NCBI RefSeq assembly: GCF_025244845.1
Contig: NZ_CP104264.1
Location: 682,001 to 746,000, forward strand
DNA length: 64,000 bases
Origin: Arthrobacter sp. zg-Y1171
Lineage (GTDB): Bacteria > Actinomycetota > Actinomycetes > Actinomycetales > Micrococcaceae
Direction of reading: 5' to 3'
Shown: piece after piece, positions 15,338 to 23,616 of the stretch
Layout of the letters: every line of letters begins with the position of its first letter
Numbering within the stretch: the stretch's first letter is position 1
Program-made: the position numbers and the translations under genes
The notes under the pieces: generated by a model
Told to the model about the DNA's origin: nothing
The model's database searches: none
The model's input: only the letters and a program-made list of their open reading frames with translations

Positions 15338-15928
15338 ATGGTTGGACAACCCAGTGCACGGAACCGTCTGCTCGACGCCGCCGAGGAGCTCGCCTTCACG
15401 CAGGGTGTCGCGGCGACACCCGTGGACCGGATCCTGCAGCGCGCCAACGTTGCTCCGGCGACGCTGTACGCGCACTTCGGCAACAAGGAGGGCCTGATTG
15501 CGGAGGCGCTGCGGCGCCGGCTGGAGAACTGGGATGCGGCGTGGCAGCTCGAAATCGCTGCCGCCGCCACGGACCGGGACCGGCTCCTGGCGGTCTTTCC
15601 CGCCCTGACCAGCTACCGGTCCGGCGCATCCGCTGCGCGCTGGTGTGCCGCGCTCGGCGTCGCTGCCGAAACCGTCGACCCGGGCCGGCAGCTCGCCGAA
15701 ACCCTGTCGCAGGATACGCAGCTGCTCACCGACCGCTTCCGCGAACTTGCGGTGCCCGTTGTCGGCGCGGACGACGCCGACGCGCTGGCGGCCCACCTGC
15801 TGTTGATCTTCACGGGTGTGCTGGGCATGCTGCTCCGCGGTGCCTCGCCGGAAGGCGCGGCGGCCACGGGCCGTGCCACCGCGGGTTTCGTCATCGACGG
15901 GTTCGGGCCCTCCCGCTCGGCCGCGTAG
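15338..15928 (+). CDS. TetR-family transcriptional regulator
   Basis: The 196-aa protein has an N-terminal TetR helix-turn-helix (ARNRLLDAAEELAFTQGV, then ATPVDRILQRANVAPATLYAHF and KEGLIAEALRRR) and an alpha-helical ligand domain. It is divergent from the MFS transporter and separated by 26 nt containing most of a 29-bp palindrome, the standard layout for a self-regulated efflux repressor. ATG 15338 gives the canonical N-terminus; a longer frame from 15281 runs into the MFS gene. The ligand is unknown. Confidence 0.88.
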   Translation: MVGQPSARNRLLDAAEELAFTQGVAATPVDRILQRANVAPATLYAHFGNKEGLIAEALRRRLENWDAAWQLEIAAAATDRDRLLAVFPALTSYRSGASAARWCAALGVAAETVDPGRQLAETLSQDTQLLTDRFRELAVPVVGADDADALAAHLLLIFTGVLGMLLRGASPEGAAATGRATAGFVIDGFGPSRSAA

Positions 15929-16424
15929 TCCCGCCCGGTCGCCTAATCCCGGACGACGACGGCGGCGTCCGTTTGCGAACCGGGGCCCCGCCGGGGCTGA
16001 GGTACCGGACGTCGCGGCGGCCGTCGGTGAGGATGCGCAGGTCCTCATCCAGGTTCCTCCGCAGCTCCATCAGCGCGAACTGGTAGCTCCCCGGATCTGC
16101 GGCAACATCGCGCAGGTAGCGGTTGCTGGCGGCTGACATCCGCATCATTACCTCGGTAGCACCGGATCCGGGCGTGAGGTGCGCGAGTGTCTCCATGACG
16201 TTTTCCCGCAGGTCCTGCACGGCGGACCGGTGCCGGGCTTCCATCGGTCCGCCCTGCGCCGGCTGCGGATCGATCGGCGCGAGCGTCCGCTTCAGGTGCA
16301 GGTAGGTGACCAGCTCGTTGAGCGCCCGTGACTCGTGCCGGCGATCCAGGCTCCGCTTGGCCAGCCAGCCTGCACCGAAGCCGACCAGCACTCCGAGGAC
16401 GGGCCAGAGAACGTTCCACTCCAT
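15891..16424 (-). CDS. Membrane-anchored protein of unknown function
   Basis: The 177-aa product has one N-terminal membrane segment (WPVLGVLVGFGAGWLAKR), a helical, charged soluble part of about 120 residues and a basic, Arg/Pro-rich tail. I do not recognise the family. ATG 16424 follows an excellent ribosome site, CCAGGAGGT. The 3' end overlaps the tail of the converging tetR gene by 38 nt, so the basic C-terminal tail may be an extension from loss of an earlier stop. Confidence 0.6.
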   Translation of the reverse strand: MEWNVLWPVLGVLVGFGAGWLAKRSLDRRHESRALNELVTYLHLKRTLAPIDPQPAQGGPMEARHRSAVQDLRENVMETLAHLTPGSGATEVMMRMSAASNRYLRDVAADPGSYQFALMELRRNLDEDLRILTDGRRDVRYLSPGGAPVRKRTPPSSSGIRRPGGTTRPSGRARTRR

Positions 16425-16604
16425 TGCAACCTCCTGGGGACGTGCAGAGAGGCTACGGTGCTGTCCGGGCATCGGCTAGAGGATCGACGTCGGACCGGAC
16501 TACTAGGTGCCAGTTCCAAATGGCAACTGATCCTCCACAAGTCCTGTAGTCTTCGGGTCGATGCATTTGCATCCACATTCGACTGTTTTGCCCATGGGGG
16601 ACCT

Positions 16605-17438
16605 ATGTCTGTTTTGCCCGCCCGCCGCACCGCGTCAACGATGACCCGCAGCACCGCATCTTCCGCCCGCTCCCGGGTGCTCACACTCGGCGCGCTGGCG
16701 CTCAGCACCGTCGTCGTCCTGTCCGGTTGCGGCGGCGGCGATGCCGAACCTGCTGCCGCCACTCCGTCGCCGTCGCCGACTAAGACCACTTCGTCCCCGA
16801 CGCCGACGCCGACTGCGACGCAGATCGCCAATAAGGCCTGCAAGACCGCCGGTGCCACCCAGACGCAGAAGCAGGCGGGAACAGCAACCCCCACCCCCAC
16901 GCCGTCCGCATCCACCAAATCCGCCAAGGCCACGCGTTCGCCATCCGCGTCTCCGTCGACGACAACGGCTTCGCCGTCAGCCACGCCGTCAGCCACGCCG
17001 TCAGCCACGCCGACGTCCCAGTCCGTGGTCTATGTCTGCACGGAGAATGACAACGGCTTGCTCGTCTGGATGGACGAGGACAGCTCGATCAAACTGATTG
17101 CCGAGCGCCAGGAAGCTGCGGACAAGCAGGCGGAAGAGGAAGCCGCCGCAGCCGAACAGCAGCGTCTTGCCGACGAGGCGGCAGCAGCGGAGACCCAGCG
17201 CGTGGCCGACGAGCAGGCGGCAGCCGCGGCGGAAGCGCAGCGGGTGGCGGATGAACAGGCCCGCCAGCAGGCTGTTCCCGCCCCCGTGGTTCCGGCTCCG
17301 GCACCGCCCGCGCCAGCCAACGTTTACTACCCCAACTGCACTGCGGCTCGTAACGCCGGAGGCGCTCCCGTCTACGCCGGCGGGCCCGGCTATGGCACCC
17401 ACCTGGACCGCGACGGCGACGGCGTCGGCTGCGAGTAA
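16605..17438 (+). CDS. Lipoprotein with coiled coil and excalibur calcium-binding domain
   Basis: The 277-aa protein begins with a signal peptide and lipobox (VVLSGCGG, Cys about residue 44). It continues with a Thr/Pro/Ser-rich linker that includes a 12-nt DNA repeat in three copies near 16978-17013, then a short segment YVCTENDNGLLVWMDEDSS, an Ala/Glu/Gln-rich coiled coil (about residues 165-225), and a C-terminal excalibur domain ending in DRDGDGVGCE. Excalibur domains bind calcium and are attached to surface proteins. GGGGGACCT precedes ATG 16605. The middle segment recurs in the next gene. The role is probably at the cell wall. Confidence 0.78.
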   Translation: MSVLPARRTASTMTRSTASSARSRVLTLGALALSTVVVLSGCGGGDAEPAAATPSPSPTKTTSSPTPTPTATQIANKACKTAGATQTQKQAGTATPTPTPSASTKSAKATRSPSASPSTTTASPSATPSATPSATPTSQSVVYVCTENDNGLLVWMDEDSSIKLIAERQEAADKQAEEEAAAAEQQRLADEAAAAETQRVADEQAAAAAEAQRVADEQARQQAVPAPVVPAPAPPAPANVYYPNCTAARNAGGAPVYAGGPGYGTHLDRDGDGVGCE

Positions 17439-17465
17439 TCCCACCAGTTTCCGGAAGCAGTAGAT

Positions 17466-17504
17466 GTTGCCCTTGGACCCGCCTAGCGTGGTTCCAAGGG
17501 CAAC
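17466..17504 (+). terminator. Terminator hairpin after the excalibur lipoprotein
   Basis: GTTGCCCTTGGA (17466-17477) is perfectly complementary to TCCAAGGGCAAC (17493-17504), a 12-bp stem with a 15-nt loop, followed by TTCC. It lies 28 nt after the stop codon and before the next gene. Confidence 0.7.
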
Positions 17505-17614
17505 TTCCGTTAACGGTTCCGGTATCCCGGAAACCGGCGTTGTTGCCGCATCAGAAGCTGGCCGTGGTTTGCGGAACGGGGGAGGCCGGCCCGGTTCCAC
17601 AGCGCTGAGGCATC

Positions 17615-18823
17615 ATGTCGCACGAATCAACACCGGCAGCAGGTCCCCTCGATGCGTCCATGCCGCAGCGAAGTCCCGGGCTAGGGAATCCACGCTCCGC
17701 CTGGCTGGTCCTCGGCCTGACGGCCGGGTTGCTCTGGGTTGCGGCGCTGCAGGGGAGCCTCGGCGTCATCGTGTGGCTGCTGGCCACCGGATCGCTGCTG
17801 GTGCTCACCGCGCTGTATGCGCTGGGCTTCCGACGCCGCAGCTGGGCCAATCTGGACACACTCGAACAGCGCAAATTCGCCTTGTCGCTCGGGGCCGTGG
17901 TGCTGGTGGTCGGTATGGTCGCAGGAGTCGTCTCGACGCCCGATCCCGTTCGAAGTTCTGTGTCCGCGGATGCCGAAGGCCTTCGGCCGCGGCCCGATCT
18001 TTTCGCCCTGCCGCCGACGACGCCGCCGCCCGGGGCTGTGCTGAACCTGCCGCTGCCGTCGGGTGTGGAGGACGCGATCGACGATTCGACGGACGAGCCG
18101 GGCGACGTTGCCGTACTTGCGGATGCTTTGGTGCAGGAGCCGGTTCAGCAGGTGTCCCTTCGAAACAGTCCGTGTGTCAGCGAAGGGGATACGCGCACGG
18201 AACGCCAGGTCGAGTACCGCTGCACGCGCAACCCGGCCGGGGATCTCGTATGGCTGGACCGTGCATCCGTATCCCAGCAGGTGCAGGCCGAGCAGGAGGA
18301 AAAGGCACGCCAGGCGGAAGGGGAAAGGGGGCGTCAGGCGGAAGCGAACCGACGGGAGCAGGAGGCGCAGCAGCGGGCAGCCGAAGAACGCGCACGTGCT
18401 GAAGAAGCCGCCCGGAACCCCCAACCCCTGCCTCAGCCCCCGGTGAATCCGCCGGCCGATTCGCCACTGCCCCCGCCGGTTGAGCCGCCGGTTGAACCGC
18501 CGACCGACCCGGGCGGGCCGCCTCCGCAGCCACCGACGGAGCCGCCGACGGAACCTCCCACCGAACCGCCGACCTCCCCGCCCACCTCCCCGCCGAGTCC
18601 CGATCCGACGGCACCGCCCCCGGCACCACCCACACCGCCGGGTCCGCCGGAACCGCCGTCGCCGGACCCGGATATTCCGGTCATTCCGCCGGAATTCCCG
18701 TTCCCGCCCGATCCGCCGTCGCCGCCGCGGCCAACCCCGCGGCCGTCGTCGTTCGCTCCACCGTCAGACGCACCGGATTCAACCGAGGCGGCCATCGAAG
18801 CCGTTCTGCCCGCCGCCCGGTAA
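17615..18823 (+). CDS. Membrane protein with coiled coil and long proline-rich tail
   Basis: The 402-aa protein has three hydrophobic segments in the first 110 residues (SAWLVLGLTAGLLWVAAL, then VIVWLLATGSLLVLTALYAL, then LSLGAVVLVVGMVAGVV), a soluble segment with a Cys/Trp module (YRCTRNPAGDLVWLD), a Glu/Arg/Ala-rich coiled coil and a tail of about 130 residues dominated by PPTEPP-type repeats. The tail is extracellular or wall-spanning by analogy with other actinobacterial proteins. The Cys/Trp module followed by a coiled coil matches the preceding lipoprotein, so the two may be related or partners. Family not recognised. Confidence 0.68.
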   Translation: MSHESTPAAGPLDASMPQRSPGLGNPRSAWLVLGLTAGLLWVAALQGSLGVIVWLLATGSLLVLTALYALGFRRRSWANLDTLEQRKFALSLGAVVLVVGMVAGVVSTPDPVRSSVSADAEGLRPRPDLFALPPTTPPPGAVLNLPLPSGVEDAIDDSTDEPGDVAVLADALVQEPVQQVSLRNSPCVSEGDTRTERQVEYRCTRNPAGDLVWLDRASVSQQVQAEQEEKARQAEGERGRQAEANRREQEAQQRAAEERARAEEAARNPQPLPQPPVNPPADSPLPPPVEPPVEPPTDPGGPPPQPPTEPPTEPPTEPPTSPPTSPPSPDPTAPPPAPPTPPGPPEPPSPDPDIPVIPPEFPFPPDPPSPPRPTPRPSSFAPPSDAPDSTEAAIEAVLPAAR

Positions 18824-18833
18824 CCTGGACCGC

Positions 18834-20060
18834 CTAACGGAACGCGGAAATCCCCGTGATGTGCTGGCCCAGGATCAGGGTGTGCACTTCGTCGGTGCCC
18901 TCGTAGGTCCGCACCGATTCGAGGTTGTTCGCATGCCGGAGCGGTGAATAGTCCAAGGTGATGCCGTTGCCGCCCAGGATGGCGCGGGCGTCCCGGCAGA
19001 TCGCGATCGCCTCGCGCACATTGTTCAGCTTGCCCACGGAAATCTGCACCGGCGCCAGCGTCCCCGCATCCTTGAGCCGGCCGGTGTGGATCGCCAGCAG
19101 CACGCCCTTCTGTATTTCCAGCAGCATGTTCACCAGCTTCTCCTGGGTGATCTGGTAGGCGGCCAGCGGCTTGTCGAACTGCAGCCGTTCCAGCGAATAC
19201 TTCAGCGCCTCCTCGTAGCTGTCCCGGGCCGCGCCCATCGACCCCCAGAGGATTCCGTAGCGGGCCTCGTTCAGGCAGGAGAACGGTCCGCGCAGGCCTT
19301 TCGCGCCGGGCAGCAGCGCCGAGCCCGGCAGCCGTACATCCTCCAGGAACACATCGCACTGGATGGAGGCACGCATGGACAGTTTCGGCTCGATCGGCAC
19401 GGCGGAGAAGCCCGGGGTGTCCGTGGGAACGAGGAAGCCGCGGACGCCGTCGTCGGTCTGCGCCCAGACCACTGCGACGTCGGCAATGGAGGCCAGCCCG
19501 ATCCACCGCTTGGCGCCGCTCAGGACCCAGCCGTCGCCGTCGTGCACTGCGAAGGTGCTCATGCTGGACGGGTCGGATCCGGCGGTGGGTTCGGTGAGGC
19601 CGAAGCAGCCGATCAGTTCGCCGCGGGCCATGCCCGGCAGGTACCGGTTCTTCTGTTCCTCCGAGCCCCATTTATGGATGGCGGTCATGGCCAGCGAGCC
19701 CTGCACGGAGACGAAGGTGCGCAGGCCCGAATCGCCGGCCTCCAGTTCCATCGCGGCGATCCCGTATTCGACGGCGGAGCGGCCGGGGCAGCCGTAGCCT
19801 TCCAGATGCATGCCGAGCACACCGAGGTCGCCCAGTTCCCGGACGATCTCCACCGGGAAGACGGCGTCTTCGTACCAGTCCTTGATGTTCGGCCGGATGC
19901 GTTCGTCCACAAAGGCGCGGACCTTCGCGCGCAGGGCCAGTTCGTCCTCGCTGAGGAGTCCGTCCAGGCCCAAGACGTCCGACGCCGTCCGGAGGGTCTC
20001 GAGGTCCGGTGCCGCGGGGTCCGGGGAGGCCGGGGTAGACGGCGTCGTGGGCGTGCTCAT
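18834..20060 (-). CDS. gcdH: Glutaryl-CoA dehydrogenase-type acyl-CoA dehydrogenase
   Basis: The 408-aa protein has the acyl-CoA dehydrogenase layout: FAD/substrate segment CFGLTEPTAGSDPSSM, GAKRWIGLAS, the helical C-terminal domain with RDARAILGGNGI, and the catalytic glutamate in YEGTDEVHTLILG near residue 390. The RASIQCDVFLEDVRLP and YGILWGSMGAA segments match the glutaryl-CoA dehydrogenase branch, which converts glutaryl-CoA to crotonyl-CoA and CO2 during lysine, tryptophan and aromatic degradation. It is divergent from a thiolase gene. Other decarboxylating or short-chain roles are less likely. Confidence 0.82.
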   Translation of the reverse strand: MSTPTTPSTPASPDPAAPDLETLRTASDVLGLDGLLSEDELALRAKVRAFVDERIRPNIKDWYEDAVFPVEIVRELGDLGVLGMHLEGYGCPGRSAVEYGIAAMELEAGDSGLRTFVSVQGSLAMTAIHKWGSEEQKNRYLPGMARGELIGCFGLTEPTAGSDPSSMSTFAVHDGDGWVLSGAKRWIGLASIADVAVVWAQTDDGVRGFLVPTDTPGFSAVPIEPKLSMRASIQCDVFLEDVRLPGSALLPGAKGLRGPFSCLNEARYGILWGSMGAARDSYEEALKYSLERLQFDKPLAAYQITQEKLVNMLLEIQKGVLLAIHTGRLKDAGTLAPVQISVGKLNNVREAIAICRDARAILGGNGITLDYSPLRHANNLESVRTYEGTDEVHTLILGQHITGISAFR

Positions 20061-20168
20061 GGTTCCTCCTGCGGCCGCAGCTTCGCGGCCCGAACGTGGT
20101 GTCTTGCCGGAATCGGCGGCGTGTTGTCCAAGTCACATTACTATTTCGGGCGCAGTACTATTTCCAGC

Positions 20169-21353
20169 ATGACTGAGGCTTATCTGGTGTCCGGCGTCCG
20201 CACTCCCGTCGGCCGTTACGGCGGTGCCCTCTCAAGTGTCCGCCCCGACGACCTTGCGGCCCTGGTCTTGCAGGAGGCGGTGGCCCGCGCAGGGGTGAAT
20301 CCGGCCGACGTCGACGAGGTACTGCTGGGCAACACGAACCAGGCCGGCGAGGACAACCGGAACGTGGCACGGATGGCGGCCCTGCTGGCCGGGTTCCCCG
20401 ATACCGTGCCGGCGATGACCGTAAACCGGCTCTGCGCCTCCGGGCTCAGCGCGATCATCACGGCCTCGCAGATGATTCGCTCGGGTGCTGCGGACATTGT
20501 GGTGGCCGGGGGAGTGGAGTCGATGTCGCGGGCGCCGTGGGTGCTGGCGAAACCGGAGAAGGCCTTCGCCAAGCCGGGGGAGCTGGCTGATTCCGCGATC
20601 GGCGCCCGGTTCACCAACCCTCGGTTCTACGACTTGCCCGGCACCACCTACTCCATGCCCGAAACCGCCGAGGAGCTGGCCGCCCGGGATGGGATCTCCC
20701 GTGAGGATTCCGACGCCTTCGCGCTGCGCTCGCATCATCGCGCGCTCGCGGCCATTGACGAGGGGCGCTTCACGGACGAGATCGTGCCGGTGGAAACGAA
20801 GAAGGGCGTGGTGAAGACCGACGAGGGTCCGCGCCGGGAAACCAGCATGGAGGCGCTGGCGAAGCTGCGGCCCATCGTCCGGTCCGACGGCGTGGTGACC
20901 GCCGGGAACTCGAGCTCACTGAACGACGGCGCGTCCGCCGTCGTCGTCGCCAGCGCCAGTGCCGTCCGTCGGCTGGGTCTGAATGCCCGCGCCCGGATTG
21001 TCGACGGCGCTTCCGCCGGTGTGGCGCCGGCCGTGATGGGCATCGGGCCGGTGCCGGCGACGCAGAAGGTGCTGGACCGGGCGGGCTGGTCGCTTGGCGA
21101 CATTGAGGCCGTGGAGCTGAACGAGGCCTTCGCCGCACAGTCGCTGGCGTGCATACGCGCCCTGAACCTGGACGAGTCCATCGTGAACCGCGACGGCGGG
21201 GCCATCGCTCTCGGGCATGCGCTGGGGTCGTCCGGGTCCCGGCTTACGGTGACGATGCTGAACCGGATGGAACGTGAGGGGGCGTCGAAGAGTTTGGTGA
21301 CCATGTGCGTGGGGCTGGGCCAGGGCGTCTCGATGCTGCTGGAGCGGGTTTAG
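20169..21353 (+). CDS. Acetyl-CoA C-acyltransferase (thiolase)
   Basis: The 394-aa protein is a full-length thiolase. The acyl-accepting cysteine is at about 89 in NRLCASGLSAI, the histidine in GGAIALGHALGSSGSR, and the second cysteine in VTMCVGLGQG. Length and motifs match acetoacetyl-CoA and beta-ketoadipyl-CoA thiolases. It cleaves 3-ketoacyl-CoA to acetyl-CoA and a shortened acyl-CoA. ATG 20169 gives the canonical MTEAYLVSGVRTPVG start. The divergent glutaryl-CoA dehydrogenase supplies crotonyl-CoA, whose breakdown ends with such a thiolase. ACTATTTC occurs twice (20140-20147 and 20157-20164) in the shared upstream region. Confidence 0.88.
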   Translation: MTEAYLVSGVRTPVGRYGGALSSVRPDDLAALVLQEAVARAGVNPADVDEVLLGNTNQAGEDNRNVARMAALLAGFPDTVPAMTVNRLCASGLSAIITASQMIRSGAADIVVAGGVESMSRAPWVLAKPEKAFAKPGELADSAIGARFTNPRFYDLPGTTYSMPETAEELAARDGISREDSDAFALRSHHRALAAIDEGRFTDEIVPVETKKGVVKTDEGPRRETSMEALAKLRPIVRSDGVVTAGNSSSLNDGASAVVVASASAVRRLGLNARARIVDGASAGVAPAVMGIGPVPATQKVLDRAGWSLGDIEAVELNEAFAAQSLACIRALNLDESIVNRDGGAIALGHALGSSGSRLTVTMLNRMEREGASKSLVTMCVGLGQGVSMLLERV

Positions 21354-21384
21354 GAAAACAAGCTATTCAAACACAGGGGGATTC

Positions 21385-21822
21385 ATGGGGTTGTTCAGCA
21401 CTAAACCGATAGTGGAAAAGAAGGAACAGTGGACCTCGGCCCAGCCGCCGCAGGCGGTCCTGGACGCGTTGGCCACGGCCTTCTCCACCCACGGAGAGGA
21501 GGTCCGGCGGGGAAAGTCCTCGCTGGAAGTGCACATCGGGTCCAACGCGCTGTACCGGACCTGGGGCAACATGACGGCTGAAGGCCGCGCCAATATGCCC
21601 GTCGCACTGACCTTCAACGCGTCCGAATCCGGGACCGGCACCTCCATCGAGGTCCATGCGTTCGACACCTTCGGTTTCCGGATCGGCAGCGGTAAGTCCT
21701 TTGGTGTTGCGGAGAGCTTCAACCGGCGGTTGGATGAATTCCTGAGCTACGCAGCAGGGGTGATCGGTAGGGACCGCCCCATCACCGAGCCCGCTCCTGC
21801 CCCGCCGCGGATCAACATCTAG
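21385..21822 (+). CDS. Hypothetical protein
   Basis: The 145-aa soluble protein has an alternating alpha/beta pattern (QAVLDALATAFSTHGEEV, then SSLEVHIGSNALYRTWGN, then PVALTFNASESGTGTSIEV) and no signal peptide. This may be a small SRPBCC- or steroid-domain-like fold, but I do not recognise the family. Its start lies 31 nt after the thiolase stop and follows GGGGGATTC, so co-transcription with the thiolase is possible, though no functional link is visible. Confidence 0.6.
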   Translation: MGLFSTKPIVEKKEQWTSAQPPQAVLDALATAFSTHGEEVRRGKSSLEVHIGSNALYRTWGNMTAEGRANMPVALTFNASESGTGTSIEVHAFDTFGFRIGSGKSFGVAESFNRRLDEFLSYAAGVIGRDRPITEPAPAPPRINI

Positions 21823-21869
21823 GCCGGTGTATCCGCAGCTCCGTCCATCAGCTTGCGAGTGGAAAGGGC

Positions 21870-22658
21870 TTACCAGCGGACCTTCGGGACTGCACTCTTG
21901 GGAATTCCTGTTTTCCAGTTAGGGGGCCCGGGAATTTCGTCGGGATTGGCGAGGAAGTCATTCAATGCCTTCTCCGCCGTGCTCAGGCCGTGTACGAACA
22001 CCACGGGTTCGCTATTCCCCTGCGGGGCGGTGACCTGGAAGCCGGAACCCGCTCCCGAAGATGACTGATCAACAATCAGTACGGCCCAGGTGTCCTGGTG
22101 GTCAACATCGGGATTGCGGTGGCACACCAGGCCCGTGGTGATACTTCCCGAGATTTGCAGGTGCGCAGATCCATGCTCAATCAGCAGCGAGTGCTTCGCC
22201 TTCCGGCCGCCGTCCATGGCGTGGAGTTCCGTGACTGCGGCCTGCCAGATTTCGCTGACCGAGTTAAATCCTCGATACCCCAAAAACCACTCTCCGGTGC
22301 GGGCATTCTTGCGCATCTCGATCCGCATCTCCTGCAGGCCAATTCCGGTCAGCATGCCGACAATGAGACCTAGATTCCATGCAAGCGCGGGCATGCCGAC
22401 AATGAAAAAGGATAGACATGAGCCAATCAGGGCGGCGAGGAAAATCCACGGCGACCGGAGTGGAAGCAGCACGACTATGGCACCAAAGAGCAGACCAGCC
22501 CCAAGCAAAGGGAAATCAGAGGGCAACTTATCCTGATTTCCATAGACGAACACGTACACAGCACCAGCCAGAGCCATGACGGGAAAGAGGAGCGGCAAAA
22601 AGGGAGGCTTACGGGGAGGGCGTACCCCGCCCTTCAAAGCGCCGGGCTGTTGAGACAT
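21870..22658 (-). CDS. Membrane protein of unknown function
   Basis: The 262-aa protein has four hydrophobic segments between residues 20 and 110 (PLLFPVMALAGAVYVFV, FPLLGAGLLFGAIVVLL, WIFLAALIGSCLSFFIV, AWNLGLIVGMLTGIGL), then a soluble C-terminal domain of about 150 residues with WAVLIVDQSSSGAGSGF. The region has lower GC than its neighbours, and the gene is single and flanked by intergenic DNA, which may indicate more recent acquisition. Family not recognised. Confidence 0.6.
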   Translation of the reverse strand: MSQQPGALKGGVRPPRKPPFLPLLFPVMALAGAVYVFVYGNQDKLPSDFPLLGAGLLFGAIVVLLPLRSPWIFLAALIGSCLSFFIVGMPALAWNLGLIVGMLTGIGLQEMRIEMRKNARTGEWFLGYRGFNSVSEIWQAAVTELHAMDGGRKAKHSLLIEHGSAHLQISGSITTGLVCHRNPDVDHQDTWAVLIVDQSSSGAGSGFQVTAPQGNSEPVVFVHGLSTAEKALNDFLANPDEIPGPPNWKTGIPKSAVPKVRW

Positions 22659-22809
22659 GAATGAGACCTTTCATAAATCCAGCAAAGAGCGAGGTTGCGG
22701 AGCCGATCCTATCCTTGAAAGGGAATAACAATCGAAGGCTTAACGGCATAAATGCCTGATTTTTCCAACGCCTTTCCGGCAGCCTAAAATGCCTCGCGAC
22801 CAGCCAGAC

Positions 22810-23616
22810 CTATCCCCGCACCAGCCCCAGCATCAGCCGGACAATTTCTTCCCCGGCCAGGATCCCGCGCGCCTCGGTGACCTGAAGGTGCGGATCGAAG
22901 TAGCCCGCGTCGTCCAGCTCGCCGTGCGCGGGACGGAACGCGACGTCGGCGCACTCCAGCATCGGCCGGTCCAGAAGGGAATCCCCGGCCGCGATGATGC
23001 GGTCCGCACCGATGCGGCGGGCAACCTCGGCAACGGCCTGCTGTTTGGTGACCGGCGTCGGCACGCAGTAGAGCTTGCGGCCCTGCAGCGACACGGTCCA
23101 GCCGCGCGCATCGCACCAGTCCTCCAGAGCCAGCAGGAACTCGCCGGGGAGGGCATCCCGGTCCACAATCGCGTACACGAACAGGTCCTCAGCGGAACGA
23201 AGCTTCAGAATCCATTCATGGAATTCAGGACGGCCCAGGTAGGCCTCGACCTCGGCCAGCGGCGCGCACCCGGAACCCACCAGGCCGCGCACGGAGGCCT
23301 GCCAGTCGGCGTCGGGCTCTCCATGGTGCAGGATGACGCCGCCATTGGTGGTGACGGCATACTCCGGCGTCGGGCCGGGCAGCTGGATGCGGCGGTACTG
23401 GGCCACGGTCCGCGTGGTCACGGGGACGAACACGGAGACTTCCGCGGCGGAGACCAGCAGCGCCTCGGCGGCACGGGTCATAAAGGACAGCGGCTTACCC
23501 TCATAGACTTCGGCCACCACCATGGCAGGAGCCAGGGCGTCCTCGGTGTTCAGGAACAGCGCGTTGGCGGAGTAGATCAGGGTGCGGTCCAGATCGGACG
23601 CGAGCATCGTCTTCAC
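22810..23616 (-). CDS. HAD-superfamily phosphatase of the Ter cluster
   Basis: The 268-aa protein has the HAD motif I LASDLDRTLIYS, a Cof-type cap region and motif IV in IIAAGDSLLDRPML. In Ter gene clusters described by comparative genomics, a HAD phosphatase accompanies a phosphoribosyltransferase and an aldolase in a module proposed to make a nucleoside-like metabolite. GTG 23616 overlaps the stop of the phosphoribosyltransferase gene by 4 nt (GTGA), with GGGAGCC upstream; ATG 23607 is an alternative start. It is the last gene of the cluster. Confidence 0.8.
   Translation of the reverse strand: MKTMLASDLDRTLIYSANALFLNTEDALAPAMVVAEVYEGKPLSFMTRAAEALLVSAAEVSVFVPVTTRTVAQYRRIQLPGPTPEYAVTTNGGVILHHGEPDADWQASVRGLVGSGCAPLAEVEAYLGRPEFHEWILKLRSAEDLFVYAIVDRDALPGEFLLALEDWCDARGWTVSLQGRKLYCVPTPVTKQQAVAEVARRIGADRIIAAGDSLLDRPMLECADVAFRPAHGELDDAGYFDPHLQVTEARGILAGEEIVRLMLGLVRG

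Noticed and set aside
16335..16604. N-terminal extension of the excalibur lipoprotein
   Set aside because: It overlaps the minus-strand gene at 15891-16424; ATG 16605 has a ribosome site and begins a proper signal peptide with lipobox.
19086..20168. A long extension upstream of the thiolase start
   Set aside because: It is antisense to the glutaryl-CoA dehydrogenase gene; the canonical thiolase N-terminus begins at 20169.
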